A DNA stretch of 64,000 bases. Source: Actinomadura sp. NBRC 104425. Its GTDB lineage: Bacteria > Actinomycetota > Actinomycetes > Streptosporangiales > Streptosporangiaceae. Below, one piece after another: positions 33,091-41,090 of this stretch; positions within the stretch are counted from its first letter, which is position 1; each line of letters starts with the position of its first letter. Location: positions 1 to 64,000 of the forward strand of contig NZ_BSTN01000012.1 of NCBI RefSeq assembly GCF_030269545.1, written 5' to 3'. The position numbers were made by a program, and so were the translations under genes. The notes below the pieces were generated by a model. The model was given only the letters and a program-made list of their open reading frames with translations, ran no database searches and had not been told where the DNA came from.

Positions 33091-34368
33091 GTGGCCGAGA
33101 CGACGCCCGCCCCGGGACGCTCCGGGGCGGCGCCTACGCGCTGGGTGTGGCTGGCGGCCTGGCCTGTGACGGCGGTGTTCGTGCTGTCGAACGCGGCCAC
33201 GCCGCTGTACGTGCTGTGGCAGCGCGACATCGGCTTCTCCCGCGGCACGCTGACGGTGGTCTTCGCCTGCTACATCGCCGGGCTGCTGGGATCGCTGCTG
33301 GTGTCCGGCGTGGCCGCCGACCGGTTGGGACGCCGCCCCGTGCTGCTGCCCGCGCTCGCCGTCGCGGTGACCGCCTGTCTGGTCTTCGCCACCGCGTCGT
33401 CGGTGGCCGCGCTGGTCGTCGCGCGGCTGTGCACGGGCATCGCGGTAGGCGCGGTCGTGTCCGCGGGCATGGCCGCGGTGACCGACGTGGCGGGACCGGG
33501 CCGCGACCGGCTGGCGGCACTGCTCGCCTCGTGCGCGATGGTGTCCGGCGCCGGGCTCGGCCCGCTGCTGGCGGGCGTGCTGTCCGAGACGCTCCCCGCG
33601 CCGACCGTCACCGTGTTCGCCGTGGAGGCGGTGCTGCTGGCGACGGCGGTCCTGGTCGTGTGGCGCATGCCGCTGCCGCGCGCCGCCGCGACCGCGTCCG
33701 GCGGCTCTTGGGTGCGCGTGCCAAGGGTGCCGCGCGGTGACGGGTGGCGGCTCGCGCTCGGCGTCGCGGTGTTCGCGCCCGGTATCACCGCGACCTCGTT
33801 CGTGCTGTCACTCGGACCGTCCCTGCTGGCCGGGCTGCTCGGGACGGCGAACCGGGTCGTCGCCGGGCTGACCGCGTTCGTGATGTTCGCCGCCGCGACC
33901 GGCGTGCAGTTCGCGGCGCGGGGCCTGCGCAGGCACGCGGTGCTGGCGGCCGGGGCGGCGAGCACGACGCTCGGCATGGCGTCACTGGCCGTCGCCGTGC
34001 ACACCGCATCGGTCCCCGCCCTGGTCGCCGCCGCGCTGCTGGCGGGGGCGGGCCAGGGTATGGGACAGCTCGGCGGGCTGTCGCTGCTGAACTCCAGCGT
34101 CCCGCCGAGCCGCCTGGCCGAGGCGAACGCGGCGTTCAACGTCGGCGGCTACGTGCCCGCCGGGCTGCTGCCGGTGGCGTCCGGCTACCTCAGCGACGCC
34201 GTGGGGCTGACCACCGGCGCGACCGCCTTCGCCGCCGTCCTCGCCGCGCTCGCCGTCGCCGGCGGAGTCTGCGTGCTCCTGCGCCGTTCGGTCGCGGCCG
34301 GCCCGTCACCGAGGGACGGCCGGGCGCGGGGCGGCGGCCGGCCCATCGGGAAGGCCGGCAGGTCCTGA
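33091..34368 (+). CDS. MFS transporter
   Basis: A 425-residue, 12-helix major facilitator with motif A as GVAADRLGRRPVLLP and the motif-C-like GAGLGPLLAGVL. Pattern is that of drug/metabolite exporters. GTG 33091 has AAGGAGG 6 bp upstream; the open frame before it overlaps the divergent ArsR gene. Regulation by that ArsR is expected from the shared intergenic dyad. Substrate unknown. Confidence 0.9.
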   Translation: MAETTPAPGRSGAAPTRWVWLAAWPVTAVFVLSNAATPLYVLWQRDIGFSRGTLTVVFACYIAGLLGSLLVSGVAADRLGRRPVLLPALAVAVTACLVFATASSVAALVVARLCTGIAVGAVVSAGMAAVTDVAGPGRDRLAALLASCAMVSGAGLGPLLAGVLSETLPAPTVTVFAVEAVLLATAVLVVWRMPLPRAAATASGGSWVRVPRVPRGDGWRLALGVAVFAPGITATSFVLSLGPSLLAGLLGTANRVVAGLTAFVMFAAATGVQFAARGLRRHAVLAAGAASTTLGMASLAVAVHTASVPALVAAALLAGAGQGMGQLGGLSLLNSSVPPSRLAEANAAFNVGGYVPAGLLPVASGYLSDAVGLTTGATAFAAVLAALAVAGGVCVLLRRSVAAGPSPRDGRARGGGRPIGKAGRS

Positions 34369-34524
34369 TCGGCTCTCTCGCGTCCGGCACCGGTGCGCTG
34401 ACCGTGCCGACTGCGGCGCGCAACGGTGCACCTAGGTACACCCCCTGTTCGGAGCTCCGCGACACTGTGCCGACGGCCGTCCTGCCGGACACTTGAGGCA
34501 TACGGGCGATGCAAAGGGGTTCCG

Positions 34525-35910
34525 GTGGACGGCGAAGTGATGCGACGCACCTGGTGGGTCGAGCGGGCCATGGCGCCCTGGCGCGGACTGTGGACATGGC
34601 TGCTGTGGGTGCCCGGCGTACTGCTGCTGGTGGCGCTCAACAGCGCGTTGACGCTGGCGCCCGTGGGCGTCGGAGTGCTGCTGCTGGCGCCGGTGCTGGT
34701 CCTGGCGCGGTCGCTGGCCGATGTCTACCGCAGAGAGATCAACAAGTGGACGGACACCCGGATCGAGCGCCCCTACCTGCCCGCGCCCGAACCGGAGCGC
34801 GGCCTCACGGGTGTGCTGCACCGGCTCAGGTGGCTGGTGTCCGATCCGGCCACGTGGCGCGACCTGCTGTGGCTGGCCGCCGACCCGCTCGTGGGGGCGT
34901 TCACAGCGGCGCTTCCCGCCCTGCTCATCCTGTACGGGGTGTGGGGCTGGCTGCTCGCCGGGGGCATGGCCGACGTCATCACCGTCCACGGCGGCCAGGA
35001 TTGGTACGGCTTCATCCAGATCGGTGGCCCGCGCGCTCTCGACGCCTCCGGGGAGCCGGCCACCGCGGTCCTCGGCACGGTTCTCATCGTCGCCGGCTTC
35101 CTGAGCGGGCCGAAGCTGCTCAACGTCTACGGGCGGTGGGGACGGGTGCTGCTCGGCCCCACCGAGGCGTCGCGGCTGAAGCTGCGTGTCCAGCACCTCA
35201 CCGAGACGCGGTCGGACGCCGTGGACGCCTCCGCCGCCGAGCTGCGCCGCATCGAACGCGACCTGCACGACGGCGCGCAGGCCCGGCTCGTCGCCATGGG
35301 CATGAGCCTCGGCGCGATCGAGCACCTGCTCGACAAGGACCCGGAGAAGGCCCGCGTCCTGCTGGCCGAGGCGCGCGAGGCGTCGGCGACGGCGCTGCGC
35401 GAGCTGCGCGACCTGGTGCGCGGCATCCACCCGCCGGTGCTGGCCGACCGGGGCCTGGCCGAGGCGCGCGAGGCGTCGGCGACGGCGCTGCGCGAGCTGC
35501 GCGACCTGGTGCGCGGCATCCACCCGCCGGTGCTGGCCGACCGGGGCCTGGCCGACGCGGTGCGCGCCCTCGCGCTGGACCTGCCGCTGAAGGTGGAGAC
35601 CGACATCGAGCTGGCGGGACGTCCCGAACCGCCGGTGGAGTCGGCCGCGTACTTCGCCGTCTCGGAGGTCCTCGCCAACGCGGTCAAGCACTCGGGTGCC
35701 CGCCGGGTCTGGCTGGACATGCGGCACGACGGCGGCATGCTGCGCATCACGATCACCGACGACGGGCGGGGCGGGGCGTCCCCGGAGAACGGCTCGGGAC
35801 TGCGCGGCATCGAGCGCCGACTCGGTACATTCGACGGCGTCCTCGCCCTCAGCTCGCCCGCGGGCGGCCCGACGATCGTGACGATGGAGCTGCCGTGCAC
35901 GCTGACGTGA
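34525..35910 (+). CDS. NarL-type sensor histidine kinase with internal duplication
   Basis: A 461-residue kinase. Two hydrophobic hairpins in the N-terminal ~215 residues form the sensor. The HisKA_3 phosphoacceptor is in RIERDLHDGAQARLVAMGMSLG (His in DLHDG). An exact 31-residue duplication follows, and then the HATPase_c domain with SEVLANAVKHS, DDGRGG and GSGLRGIERRL. Without the extra copy it would be 430 residues, a usual length. GTG 34525 follows AAGGGG. The response regulator starts 13 bp after the stop. The duplicated helix may alter kinase geometry; whether it is active is unknown. Confidence 0.9.
   Translation: MDGEVMRRTWWVERAMAPWRGLWTWLLWVPGVLLLVALNSALTLAPVGVGVLLLAPVLVLARSLADVYRREINKWTDTRIERPYLPAPEPERGLTGVLHRLRWLVSDPATWRDLLWLAADPLVGAFTAALPALLILYGVWGWLLAGGMADVITVHGGQDWYGFIQIGGPRALDASGEPATAVLGTVLIVAGFLSGPKLLNVYGRWGRVLLGPTEASRLKLRVQHLTETRSDAVDASAAELRRIERDLHDGAQARLVAMGMSLGAIEHLLDKDPEKARVLLAEAREASATALRELRDLVRGIHPPVLADRGLAEAREASATALRELRDLVRGIHPPVLADRGLADAVRALALDLPLKVETDIELAGRPEPPVESAAYFAVSEVLANAVKHSGARRVWLDMRHDGGMLRITITDDGRGGASPENGSGLRGIERRLGTFDGVLALSSPAGGPTIVTMELPCTLT
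35362..35547. repeat. exact 93-bp tandem duplication inside a kinase gene
   Basis: 35362-35454 and 35455-35547 appear identical base for base, and the following six bases begin a third copy before diverging. The unit encodes 31 residues, starting LAEAREASATALRELRDLVR, between the HisKA_3 His box and the ATPase domain. Frame is preserved. Confidence 0.93.
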
Positions 35911-35923
35911 CCGCGGCCCGCTG

Positions 35924-36571
35924 ATGCGGGTCGTGCTCGCCGAAGACCAGGCCCTGCTGCGGGAGGGCCTGGTCAGCCTGCTGGAGGCCGGCGGCCTGGA
36001 GATCGCCGCCGCGGTCGACAACGGACCGTCGCTGCTCAAAGCGCTGCTGGAGCACCGGCCCGACGTGGCCGTGGTGGACGTGCGGCTCCCGCCGTCCTTC
36101 ACCGACGAGGGGCTGCGGGTCGCGCTGGAGGCCCGCCGCCGCATCCCCGGCCTGCCGGTGCTCGTCCTGTCGCAGTACGTGGAGCGGCTGTACGCGCGCG
36201 AACTGCTGTCCGACGGGACGGGCGGCGTCGGCTACCTGCTGAAGGACCGGGTGTTCGACGCGGCCCAGTTCGTCGACGCGGTGCGGCGGGTGGCGGCCGG
36301 CGGCACCGCGATGGACCCGGAGGTCATCGCGCGGCTGGTCGCCCGCGGCGCCGACGACGACCCGCTGGCCCGGCTGACGCCCCGCGAGCTGGAGGTGCTG
36401 GAGCTGATGGCGCAGGGCCGCTCCAACGCCGCGATCGCCCAGCGGCTCGTCATCACCGAACGCGCGGTCGCCAAGCACACCGCCAACATCTTCGGCAAGC
36501 TCGGCCTGGCGGTGTCCGACGACGACAACCGCCGCGTCCTGGCCGTCCTCGCCTACCTCGACGGCCGCTGA
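35924..36571 (+). CDS. NarL/LuxR-family response regulator
   Basis: A 215-residue regulator. The receiver domain holds the acidic pair in LAEDQ, phosphoacceptor Asp in VAVVDVRLPP and the Lys in GYLLKDR. The LuxR HTH covers about residues 145-205 (LTPRELEVLELMAQGRSNAAIAQRLVITERAVAKHTANIFGKL). It sits 13 bp downstream of the histidine kinase, its cognate partner. No linked target (such as an ABC exporter) follows. Confidence 0.94.
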   Translation: MRVVLAEDQALLREGLVSLLEAGGLEIAAAVDNGPSLLKALLEHRPDVAVVDVRLPPSFTDEGLRVALEARRRIPGLPVLVLSQYVERLYARELLSDGTGGVGYLLKDRVFDAAQFVDAVRRVAAGGTAMDPEVIARLVARGADDDPLARLTPRELEVLELMAQGRSNAAIAQRLVITERAVAKHTANIFGKLGLAVSDDDNRRVLAVLAYLDGR

Positions 36572-36710
36572 CCCTCGTCGGGCGCGTCCGTCCAAGCGGC
36601 CAGGACCGTAAATTCTGGCAGGCAGACCGGCCTCGACGCGGTTTCGGGCTGTCGCGGCCGACAGACGGTGCACTATCTTTCAGGCGAGCAAAGCCCTTTG
36701 GGGGGCCGCC

Positions 36711-37604
36711 ATGACCGCGATTCTCGTCCTGCTCTGCCTGGCGATCGCCGGCCTCGAACTGTACCTGGCCTTTGAACGCAGGCGTCCGTCGTCCGCACCC
36801 GAGCTCGCCGACATCCGCACCCGGCTGTCGGCGCTGGGGCGCACCCGCGACGACCTGACGCGCCTGCGCACCGACCTGGACCGGCTCGCCGACGGCCATG
36901 CGTCGCACGACCGGGCGCTGCAGGACGCCGATGCGCGCATCCGCTCCCTCATCGCGCAGATCAACGAGCGCGTGCTGCCCGAGGTCACCGCCCGCCTGAC
37001 CGAGCAGCGCGAGACCGTCGACCGGCTCGCGGGCGAGGTCGCCCGCCTGCGCGGCCACCTGGTGGCCCGCCTCGACCAGGCGGTGGCCGCCTCCCTCGGC
37101 GCCGACCCGGTGGACACCGTCGCGGGCACCGTCATCCCGTCGCTCCCCGACCTCGCCGACACCTACGAGCGGTTCGCCCGCCACCTCGGCCTGGGCGTCG
37201 AGCTGCGGTCTCCGCTGGACGACGGCGCCCGCTACTACCTGTCAGGCCGCAGCCCCCGCGCCCTGGAACGCGACTTCTTCGATCTCCTCAACACGCTCCG
37301 CGACGAGGCCGCGCGGCGCCATGGCCGCGACCACGGCGCAGAGGACGAAAGCCCGCATGCCCTAGAGCCGCTCCTTGAGACCGCCCGGCGGTTGCTGGCC
37401 TGCCTGGGCTCGGCGGAGTCCGGGGGTGTGCAGTTGGGGCCGCTGGTCGTCGTGCGGGACCGGGACGGCCTGCTGTGCGGTGTGCTCTCGCTGGCCGAGC
37501 TGCGGCACGGCATGGTCGTCGACACGCTGCACGACCTTCCCGAGGCGGCCGCCCAACTGCGGAAACTCCCGCAGGGCCGCTTCTGCCGCCTGCCCGCCCC
37601 CTGA
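36711..37604 (+). CDS. membrane-anchored coiled-coil protein, unknown
   Basis: A 297-residue protein. One N-terminal transmembrane helix (MTAILVLLCLAIAGLELYLA) is followed by a coiled coil at about residues 30-120 (heptad-like Leu/Arg/Glu spacing). A globular C-terminal region, including VQLGPLVVVRDRDGLLCGVLSLAELRHGM, looks like a small sensory or CBS-like strand pattern. Family not recognised. The preceding 139 bp are probably its promoter, and it is unlikely to be part of the two-component operon. Confidence 0.7.
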   Translation: MTAILVLLCLAIAGLELYLAFERRRPSSAPELADIRTRLSALGRTRDDLTRLRTDLDRLADGHASHDRALQDADARIRSLIAQINERVLPEVTARLTEQRETVDRLAGEVARLRGHLVARLDQAVAASLGADPVDTVAGTVIPSLPDLADTYERFARHLGLGVELRSPLDDGARYYLSGRSPRALERDFFDLLNTLRDEAARRHGRDHGAEDESPHALEPLLETARRLLACLGSAESGGVQLGPLVVVRDRDGLLCGVLSLAELRHGMVVDTLHDLPEAAAQLRKLPQGRFCRLPAP

Positions 37605-37779
37605 CACGACGCAGCGAACCGGCCACCGGCCGCCTAGACGGAAGGGCGAGCCCCCACCGCGCCGGAGGAACTTCGGGATGACCGTCACGCCTGCCGATGC
37701 GCTCAAACCGTCGCTGGAGCCGCGCCGCGGAAGGCGGCCCAGGCCATGTGCCGGCCGCTGCGCGCCCGTGGCCGTGTGC

Positions 37780-38083
37780 TCAGGGGGTGGGGGTCCAGGT
37801 GAAGTGAGGTGAGCGGTTGTCGAGGAAGGCGGTGACGCCCTCGTCCGCTTCGCCGGAGGCGGCGGCCTCCGCCTGCCAGGTCCGCGTCAGGTCGTCGATG
37901 GGTTCGCCGACGGCTGCGGCGTCGACGATCTGCTTGGCGGCGTGCTGGGTGAGCAGGGAGCGGGACGCCAGAGTGGCGGCGAACTCGGCCACGCGGGCGT
38001 GCACGTCGCCCGCGACGACCTCGTTGACGAAGCCGATGCGCAGGGCGTGGGCGGCGTCGACCAGGTCCGCCGAGTAGAGAAGG
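37780..38083 (-). pseudogene. enoyl-CoA hydratase, 3' part, split by the element
   Basis: The C-terminal part of a crotonase-family gene: YSADLVDAAHALRIGFVNEV followed by the usual C-terminal helices, ending FTWTPTP. Its 5' part lies 9.2 kb away at 47246-47719 on the same strand. Reading from 47719 down through the 16-bp core and then directly from 38067 to 37780 gives one 253-codon frame. In the present arrangement it has lost its start and promoter. Confidence 0.9.
38068..38083. other. attachment core, left copy
   Basis: CGCCGAGTAGAGAAGG, identical to 47246-47261. Bases outside differ on both sides, so the repeat is exactly 16 bp. On the minus strand it encodes the KYLLYSA segment of the split hydratase, so the target is a protein-coding site rather than a tRNA. 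Confidence 0.9.
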
Positions 38084-38194
38084 AACTATCCACCCCGGGT
38101 CTCTGCCCAGGGGCCGGGCGGCCGGTATGCCGTCTGACCAGGCTTTTCTACTCCGACCGCCTCCGACCGTTTCCCGCCTTTCCCAGACCTCTAG

Positions 38195-38215
38195 CGGAAC
38201 TGAGACGGAACTGAG
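38195..38215. repeat. candidate integrase arm sites
   Basis: CGGAACTGAG occurs at 38195-38204 and 38206-38215, 11 bp apart, about 110 bp inside the left core. A related AGACGGAAC stands at 47183-47191 near the other end. Such short repeats flanking a core are what lambda-type integrases bind. The rest of 38084-38323 holds no gene. Confidence 0.35.
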
Positions 38216-38323
38216 GGCGCGCGGTCCGCCGCGCGGGCACGCCCCCCGCGCCAGACATGAAACGGCCCCGACCAAGCGCCCTCACCGCCGGCCGGGGCCT
38301 GATCAGCGAACGGAGTGCTGACT

Positions 38324-39430
38324 ATGTCCGATCATCTCATCCGAGCGACCGCCGCGCTCGTCGTGGTCACGGTCGCCGCCATCGCGGCCGTGGTCTCCTA
38401 CCGGCACGTCTACACGCTCGCCGTCCAGCATGGCGAGACCGGCACGACCGCCCTGCTCGTCCCCGTGACCGCCGACGGGCTGCTCCTCGTCGCCGGCCTC
38501 GTGCTGCTCGACTCGGCCCGCCGAGGCGTGCCGGCGCCCGCTCTGGCGCGCCTGGCGCTCGCGCTCGGCATCATGGCGACCATCGCGGCGAACCTGGCCC
38601 ACGGGCTGGCTCACGGCGTCGTGGGCGCCCTGGTGGCCGCGTGGCCCGCTGTGACCCTCGTCCTCACCGTCGAACTGCTCATGGGGCTCATCAGGGCCCG
38701 GCAGGGCATCCGGCCCGCCGAGGCGATGGCGATGCCGGCAGAGGCGGAGGCGGTCGAGCCCGAGCCGTGGCCCGACGGCCCAGTGGGCATGGAGTGGTGG
38801 GACGTGCTCCCGGCGGTCGCGACCACCCGCGAGACCGACCCCGCACCGGTCGCGACCACCGGGACCGCTCCCGGACCGGTCGCGACCACCCGCGAGACCG
38901 GTCCCGAGCCGCCCGCGACCACCGGGACCGCTCCCGCACCGGTCGCGACCACCCGCGAGGCCGACCCCGCACCGGTCGCGACCACCCGCGAGGCCGACCC
39001 CGCACCGGTCGCGACCACCCGCGAGGCCGACCCCGCACCGGTCGCGACCACCCGCGAGGCCGACCCCGCACCGGTCGCGACCACCCGCGAGACCGACCCC
39101 GCACCGGTCGCGACCACCCGCGAGACCGACCCCGCACCGGTCGCGACCGCGGTCGCGGGGCCGGATGATCTCGCCGAGGTGCTCGCGACCGCCCGGGACC
39201 GGTTCGCCGAGGTGCTCGCGACCGGTGGTCTGCCCTCGGTCCGGGCGCTGCGCCGGGAGCTGCGGGTCGGGCATCCGAGGGCCGTTCGCGTCCGTGCCGC
39301 CCTGGAGGCCGAGAGCGCTCGCGAGAGCGCTCGTGAGCCGGTCGCGACCGCTCGCGAGAGCACCCCCGAGGGGGGCGTGTCCGGTCGCGAGAGCGCGACC
39401 GGCCTTGAGAGCGTGCTCGCGACCGCGTGA
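38324..39430 (+). CDS. DUF2637 membrane protein with C-terminal winged helix
   Basis: A 368-residue protein. The N-terminal ~130 residues hold four transmembrane helices with the DUF2637 pattern (SYRHVYTLAVQHGE, VPVTADGLLLVAGL). A run of 11-residue VATTREADPAP repeats follows (about 165-272), then a small winged-helix-like segment, SVRALRRELRVGHPRAVRVR, of the kind found in actinomycete mobile elements. DUF2637/Spd-like proteins are linked to plasmid spread in mycelium. ATG 38324 has GGAG 8 bp upstream. Probably anchors element DNA or transfer machinery at the membrane; inferred. Confidence 0.8.
   Translation: MSDHLIRATAALVVVTVAAIAAVVSYRHVYTLAVQHGETGTTALLVPVTADGLLLVAGLVLLDSARRGVPAPALARLALALGIMATIAANLAHGLAHGVVGALVAAWPAVTLVLTVELLMGLIRARQGIRPAEAMAMPAEAEAVEPEPWPDGPVGMEWWDVLPAVATTRETDPAPVATTGTAPGPVATTRETGPEPPATTGTAPAPVATTREADPAPVATTREADPAPVATTREADPAPVATTREADPAPVATTRETDPAPVATTRETDPAPVATAVAGPDDLAEVLATARDRFAEVLATGGLPSVRALRRELRVGHPRAVRVRAALEAESARESAREPVATARESTPEGGVSGRESATGLESVLATA
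38816..39139. repeat. 33-bp tandem repeat array within the DUF2637 gene
   Basis: Contiguous 33-bp units (a few of 30 bp) each begin GTCGCGACCACC and encode VATTREADPAP or close variants. Central copies from about 38942 are nearly identical. No unique spacers separate them. The array forms a long Pro/Thr/charged linker between membrane and DNA-binding-like parts. Confidence 0.9.
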
Positions 39431-39438
39431 CGCATAAG

Positions 39439-39477
39439 GAGAGCCCGCCACCCGGTCGATGCCGGGGGCGGGCTCTC
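39439..39477 (+). terminator. terminator after the DUF2637 gene
   Basis: Perfect 11-bp arms 39439-39449 and 39467-39477, beginning 9 bp after the stop codon at 39430. A second dyad, CAATACCCT-N5-AGGGTATTG at 39623-39645, lies before the end of the convergent GntR gene and may terminate that one. Confidence 0.65.
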
Positions 39478-39674
39478 TGCTATTGCCGGACGGCCTCTCA
39501 TGATCATTCTCATTGTGTACATTGTCATCATTAGCGGTGATCTTGTCCGCCCTCTCCTTACGCCCCATCGCCTGGTCGAGCAGGCAGACAGTGGGCACCG
39601 GTGCAGGCCGCGAGCTCAGAGGCAATACCCTGCGGGAGGGTATTGAGCTGAGCGTCACGGCAGAGACGGCCGGC

Positions 39675-39935
39675 CTACTCGCCGTCCTCGGCCTGGTCGC
39701 CCGGCTGGGGCTTCACGAACGTCCCGCGACCCTTCACGGAGACAATCAGTCCCTCGTCCTTGAGCAGTCCGAGCGCCCGCTGAACCGTCGGTATGGACAG
39801 GTCGAACTCGTCGGCGAGCGCGGGTCCGGACGGGATGCGCCGGGCGTACGTGCCGTCCTGGATGCGCTGCCGGATCACCGCTGCGAGTTGCGCGTACAGC
39901 GGCTCGGGCGCGTCCAGCTCAATCCCCACGATCAA
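39675..39935 (-). CDS. GntR-family winged-helix regulator
   Basis: An 86-residue protein consisting almost only of a GntR DNA-binding domain: EPLYAQLAAVIRQRIQDGTY, then LADEFDLSIPTVQRALGLLKDEGLIVSVKGRGTFV. It has no effector domain, like KorSA-type or short GntR regulators of actinomycete integrative elements. Start is TTG 39935 or GTG 39929; no ribosome site is evident, so it may be leaderless. A TTGAC/GTCAA dyad lies 10 bp upstream. Confidence 0.85.
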   Translation of the reverse strand: MIVGIELDAPEPLYAQLAAVIRQRIQDGTYARRIPSGPALADEFDLSIPTVQRALGLLKDEGLIVSVKGRGTFVKPQPGDQAEDGE

Positions 39936-39944
39936 AAACAGTAG

Positions 39945-39958
39945 TTGACCTGCGTCAA
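39945..39958. promoter_or_regulatory. dyad upstream of the GntR gene
   Basis: TTGACCTGCGTCAA, perfect 5-bp arms with 4-nt centre, 10 bp before the GntR start and within the divergent region 39936-40105. It is a plausible autoregulatory operator. Repeated GCTGCTAMGTG-like words at about 39971-40002 may be further sites. Confidence 0.45.
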
Positions 39959-40105
39959 TGCTTATTAGGTGCTGCTACGTGCTGACAGGCGCTGCTAAGT
40001 GACGTAGTCTCGCCATCACGGCGCGCGGGCTGCCCGTCCTCTGGCAGGTCCTAGGCATCTCCATGGCGGGGGCCCGCGCGCCGCCGGCACCGATGGGAGG
40101 ACGAC

Positions 40106-40375
40106 ATGGCAGACGGACTGCCTGAGCTACCGGAGTGGGACGTGTCCTGCGACGACGACGGCCGGTGGCTGGCCCGGCGACGCGGCGGCCTGTCCCGCTA
40201 TCAGCTCGAGTACGGATGCCGCCTGCTCGTCGGCGCCAGCACCTTCGGGGAGCTGGAGCTCGCGGTCACCGCCGAGCGCATCAAGGCGACCATCGTCGCC
40301 GCGGCCGAGGAGCTGGCCCGCGGCATGGTCGAGGCCGATCTCAAACGCCGCGCCGACGACGAGGCGACCACATAG
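40106..40375 (+). CDS. hypothetical element protein
   Basis: An 89-residue acidic protein (WDVSCDDDGRWLARRRGGLSRYQ near the start, helical C-terminus). GGAGGACGAC before the ATG supports translation. No family recognised; the length and position, divergent from GntR, resemble small accessory proteins of actinomycete integrative elements. Confidence 0.65.
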   Translation: MADGLPELPEWDVSCDDDGRWLARRRGGLSRYQLEYGCRLLVGASTFGELELAVTAERIKATIVAAAEELARGMVEADLKRRADDEATT

Positions 40376-40425
40376 ACCCCGGTAACGGGACTCACAAGGG
40401 CCGCGATACCAGACGGTGGGGCGGG

Positions 40426-40701
40426 TCATGCACAGACGGCCCGCCCCGCCTGCTGCCGGAACACCTCCAACACCTTACGGCAGTAGTCCGCGCGGATCCG
40501 GTCCAGCGCGTCAGGCTCCCGGCCGCACTCGCTCAAGTGGCTCATGGTCACCCTCAGCGTGCTCGGCAGCAGCTCCGCCGGAACCCCCGCGTCCATCAGA
40601 CACGCCAGCCCGACGGCCGTCTGAGCGAGCGACACGCTGTGAGGGTTGGACGGCCACACCAGACGCGCCACGCGCGCCCGTACGCGCCTCTCAGCGCTCA
40701 T
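40426..40701 (-). CDS. hypothetical element protein
   Basis: A 91-residue, helical, mildly basic protein with a Cys/Leu-rich centre (TAVGLACLMDAGVPAELLPSTLRV). It overlaps the 3' end of the upstream gene (40691-40945) by 11 bp, so it is the last gene of the leftward operon that includes the capsid gene. Family not recognised. Confidence 0.6.
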   Translation of the reverse strand: MSAERRVRARVARLVWPSNPHSVSLAQTAVGLACLMDAGVPAELLPSTLRVTMSHLSECGREPDALDRIRADYCRKVLEVFRQQAGRAVCA

Positions 40702-40945
40702 CCGACGCCCCCACGAACAAACGGTCTAGATCGTTCTCAGAGACGCCCTGATCAGCTCTCCGCCCCTCCGTGAGCGCGGCCACTGCTGCCCGCAGCTCAC
40801 GCGCCAGCGGCGGCATTGCATACCCGGGCGCGTCATCGCCGTCAAGCAGGTCTGCCAAGCGCCGCGCCGTCGCCGCATACACCACCTGCTCGGCGTCCAG
40901 CTCGCCGAGCGTGCCGATCAGCCGGTCAACGGCAGCCCTGATCAC
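40691..40945 (-). CDS. hypothetical element protein
   Basis: An 84-residue helical acidic protein (AAVDRLIGTLGELDAEQVVYAAT...). GTG 40945 follows GAGGAGG with ideal spacing, which favours it over the much longer open frame from 41068. Lying directly downstream of the capsid gene on the same strand, it might belong to head formation or to helper interaction, but the sequence gives no family. Confidence 0.6.
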   Translation of the reverse strand: MIRAAVDRLIGTLGELDAEQVVYAATARRLADLLDGDDAPGYAMPPLARELRAAVAALTEGRRADQGVSENDLDRLFVGASDER

Positions 40946-41090
40946 CGGTCCTCCTCGTTTTTGCCGAGCGCAGAGAGAGAAAGCTGAGTGCGAGCCAGGG
41001 TCGCGGCCTCCCGATTCAAAGAATCGCGACGCTGGTCGGGCTCGGGGCGTCGCACGTTCCATCGGCACTGCGGCGCCCCGAGCCCGGGTC

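Noticed and set aside
37780..38083. Ordinary decay of an enoyl-CoA hydratase
   Set aside because: The missing half lies intact across the element and the frame is restored at the 16-bp core, so it is an insertion, not decay.
38816..39139. Possible CRISPR array
   Set aside because: Repeats are contiguous with no unique spacers, lie in frame in a coding gene and have no cas genes nearby.
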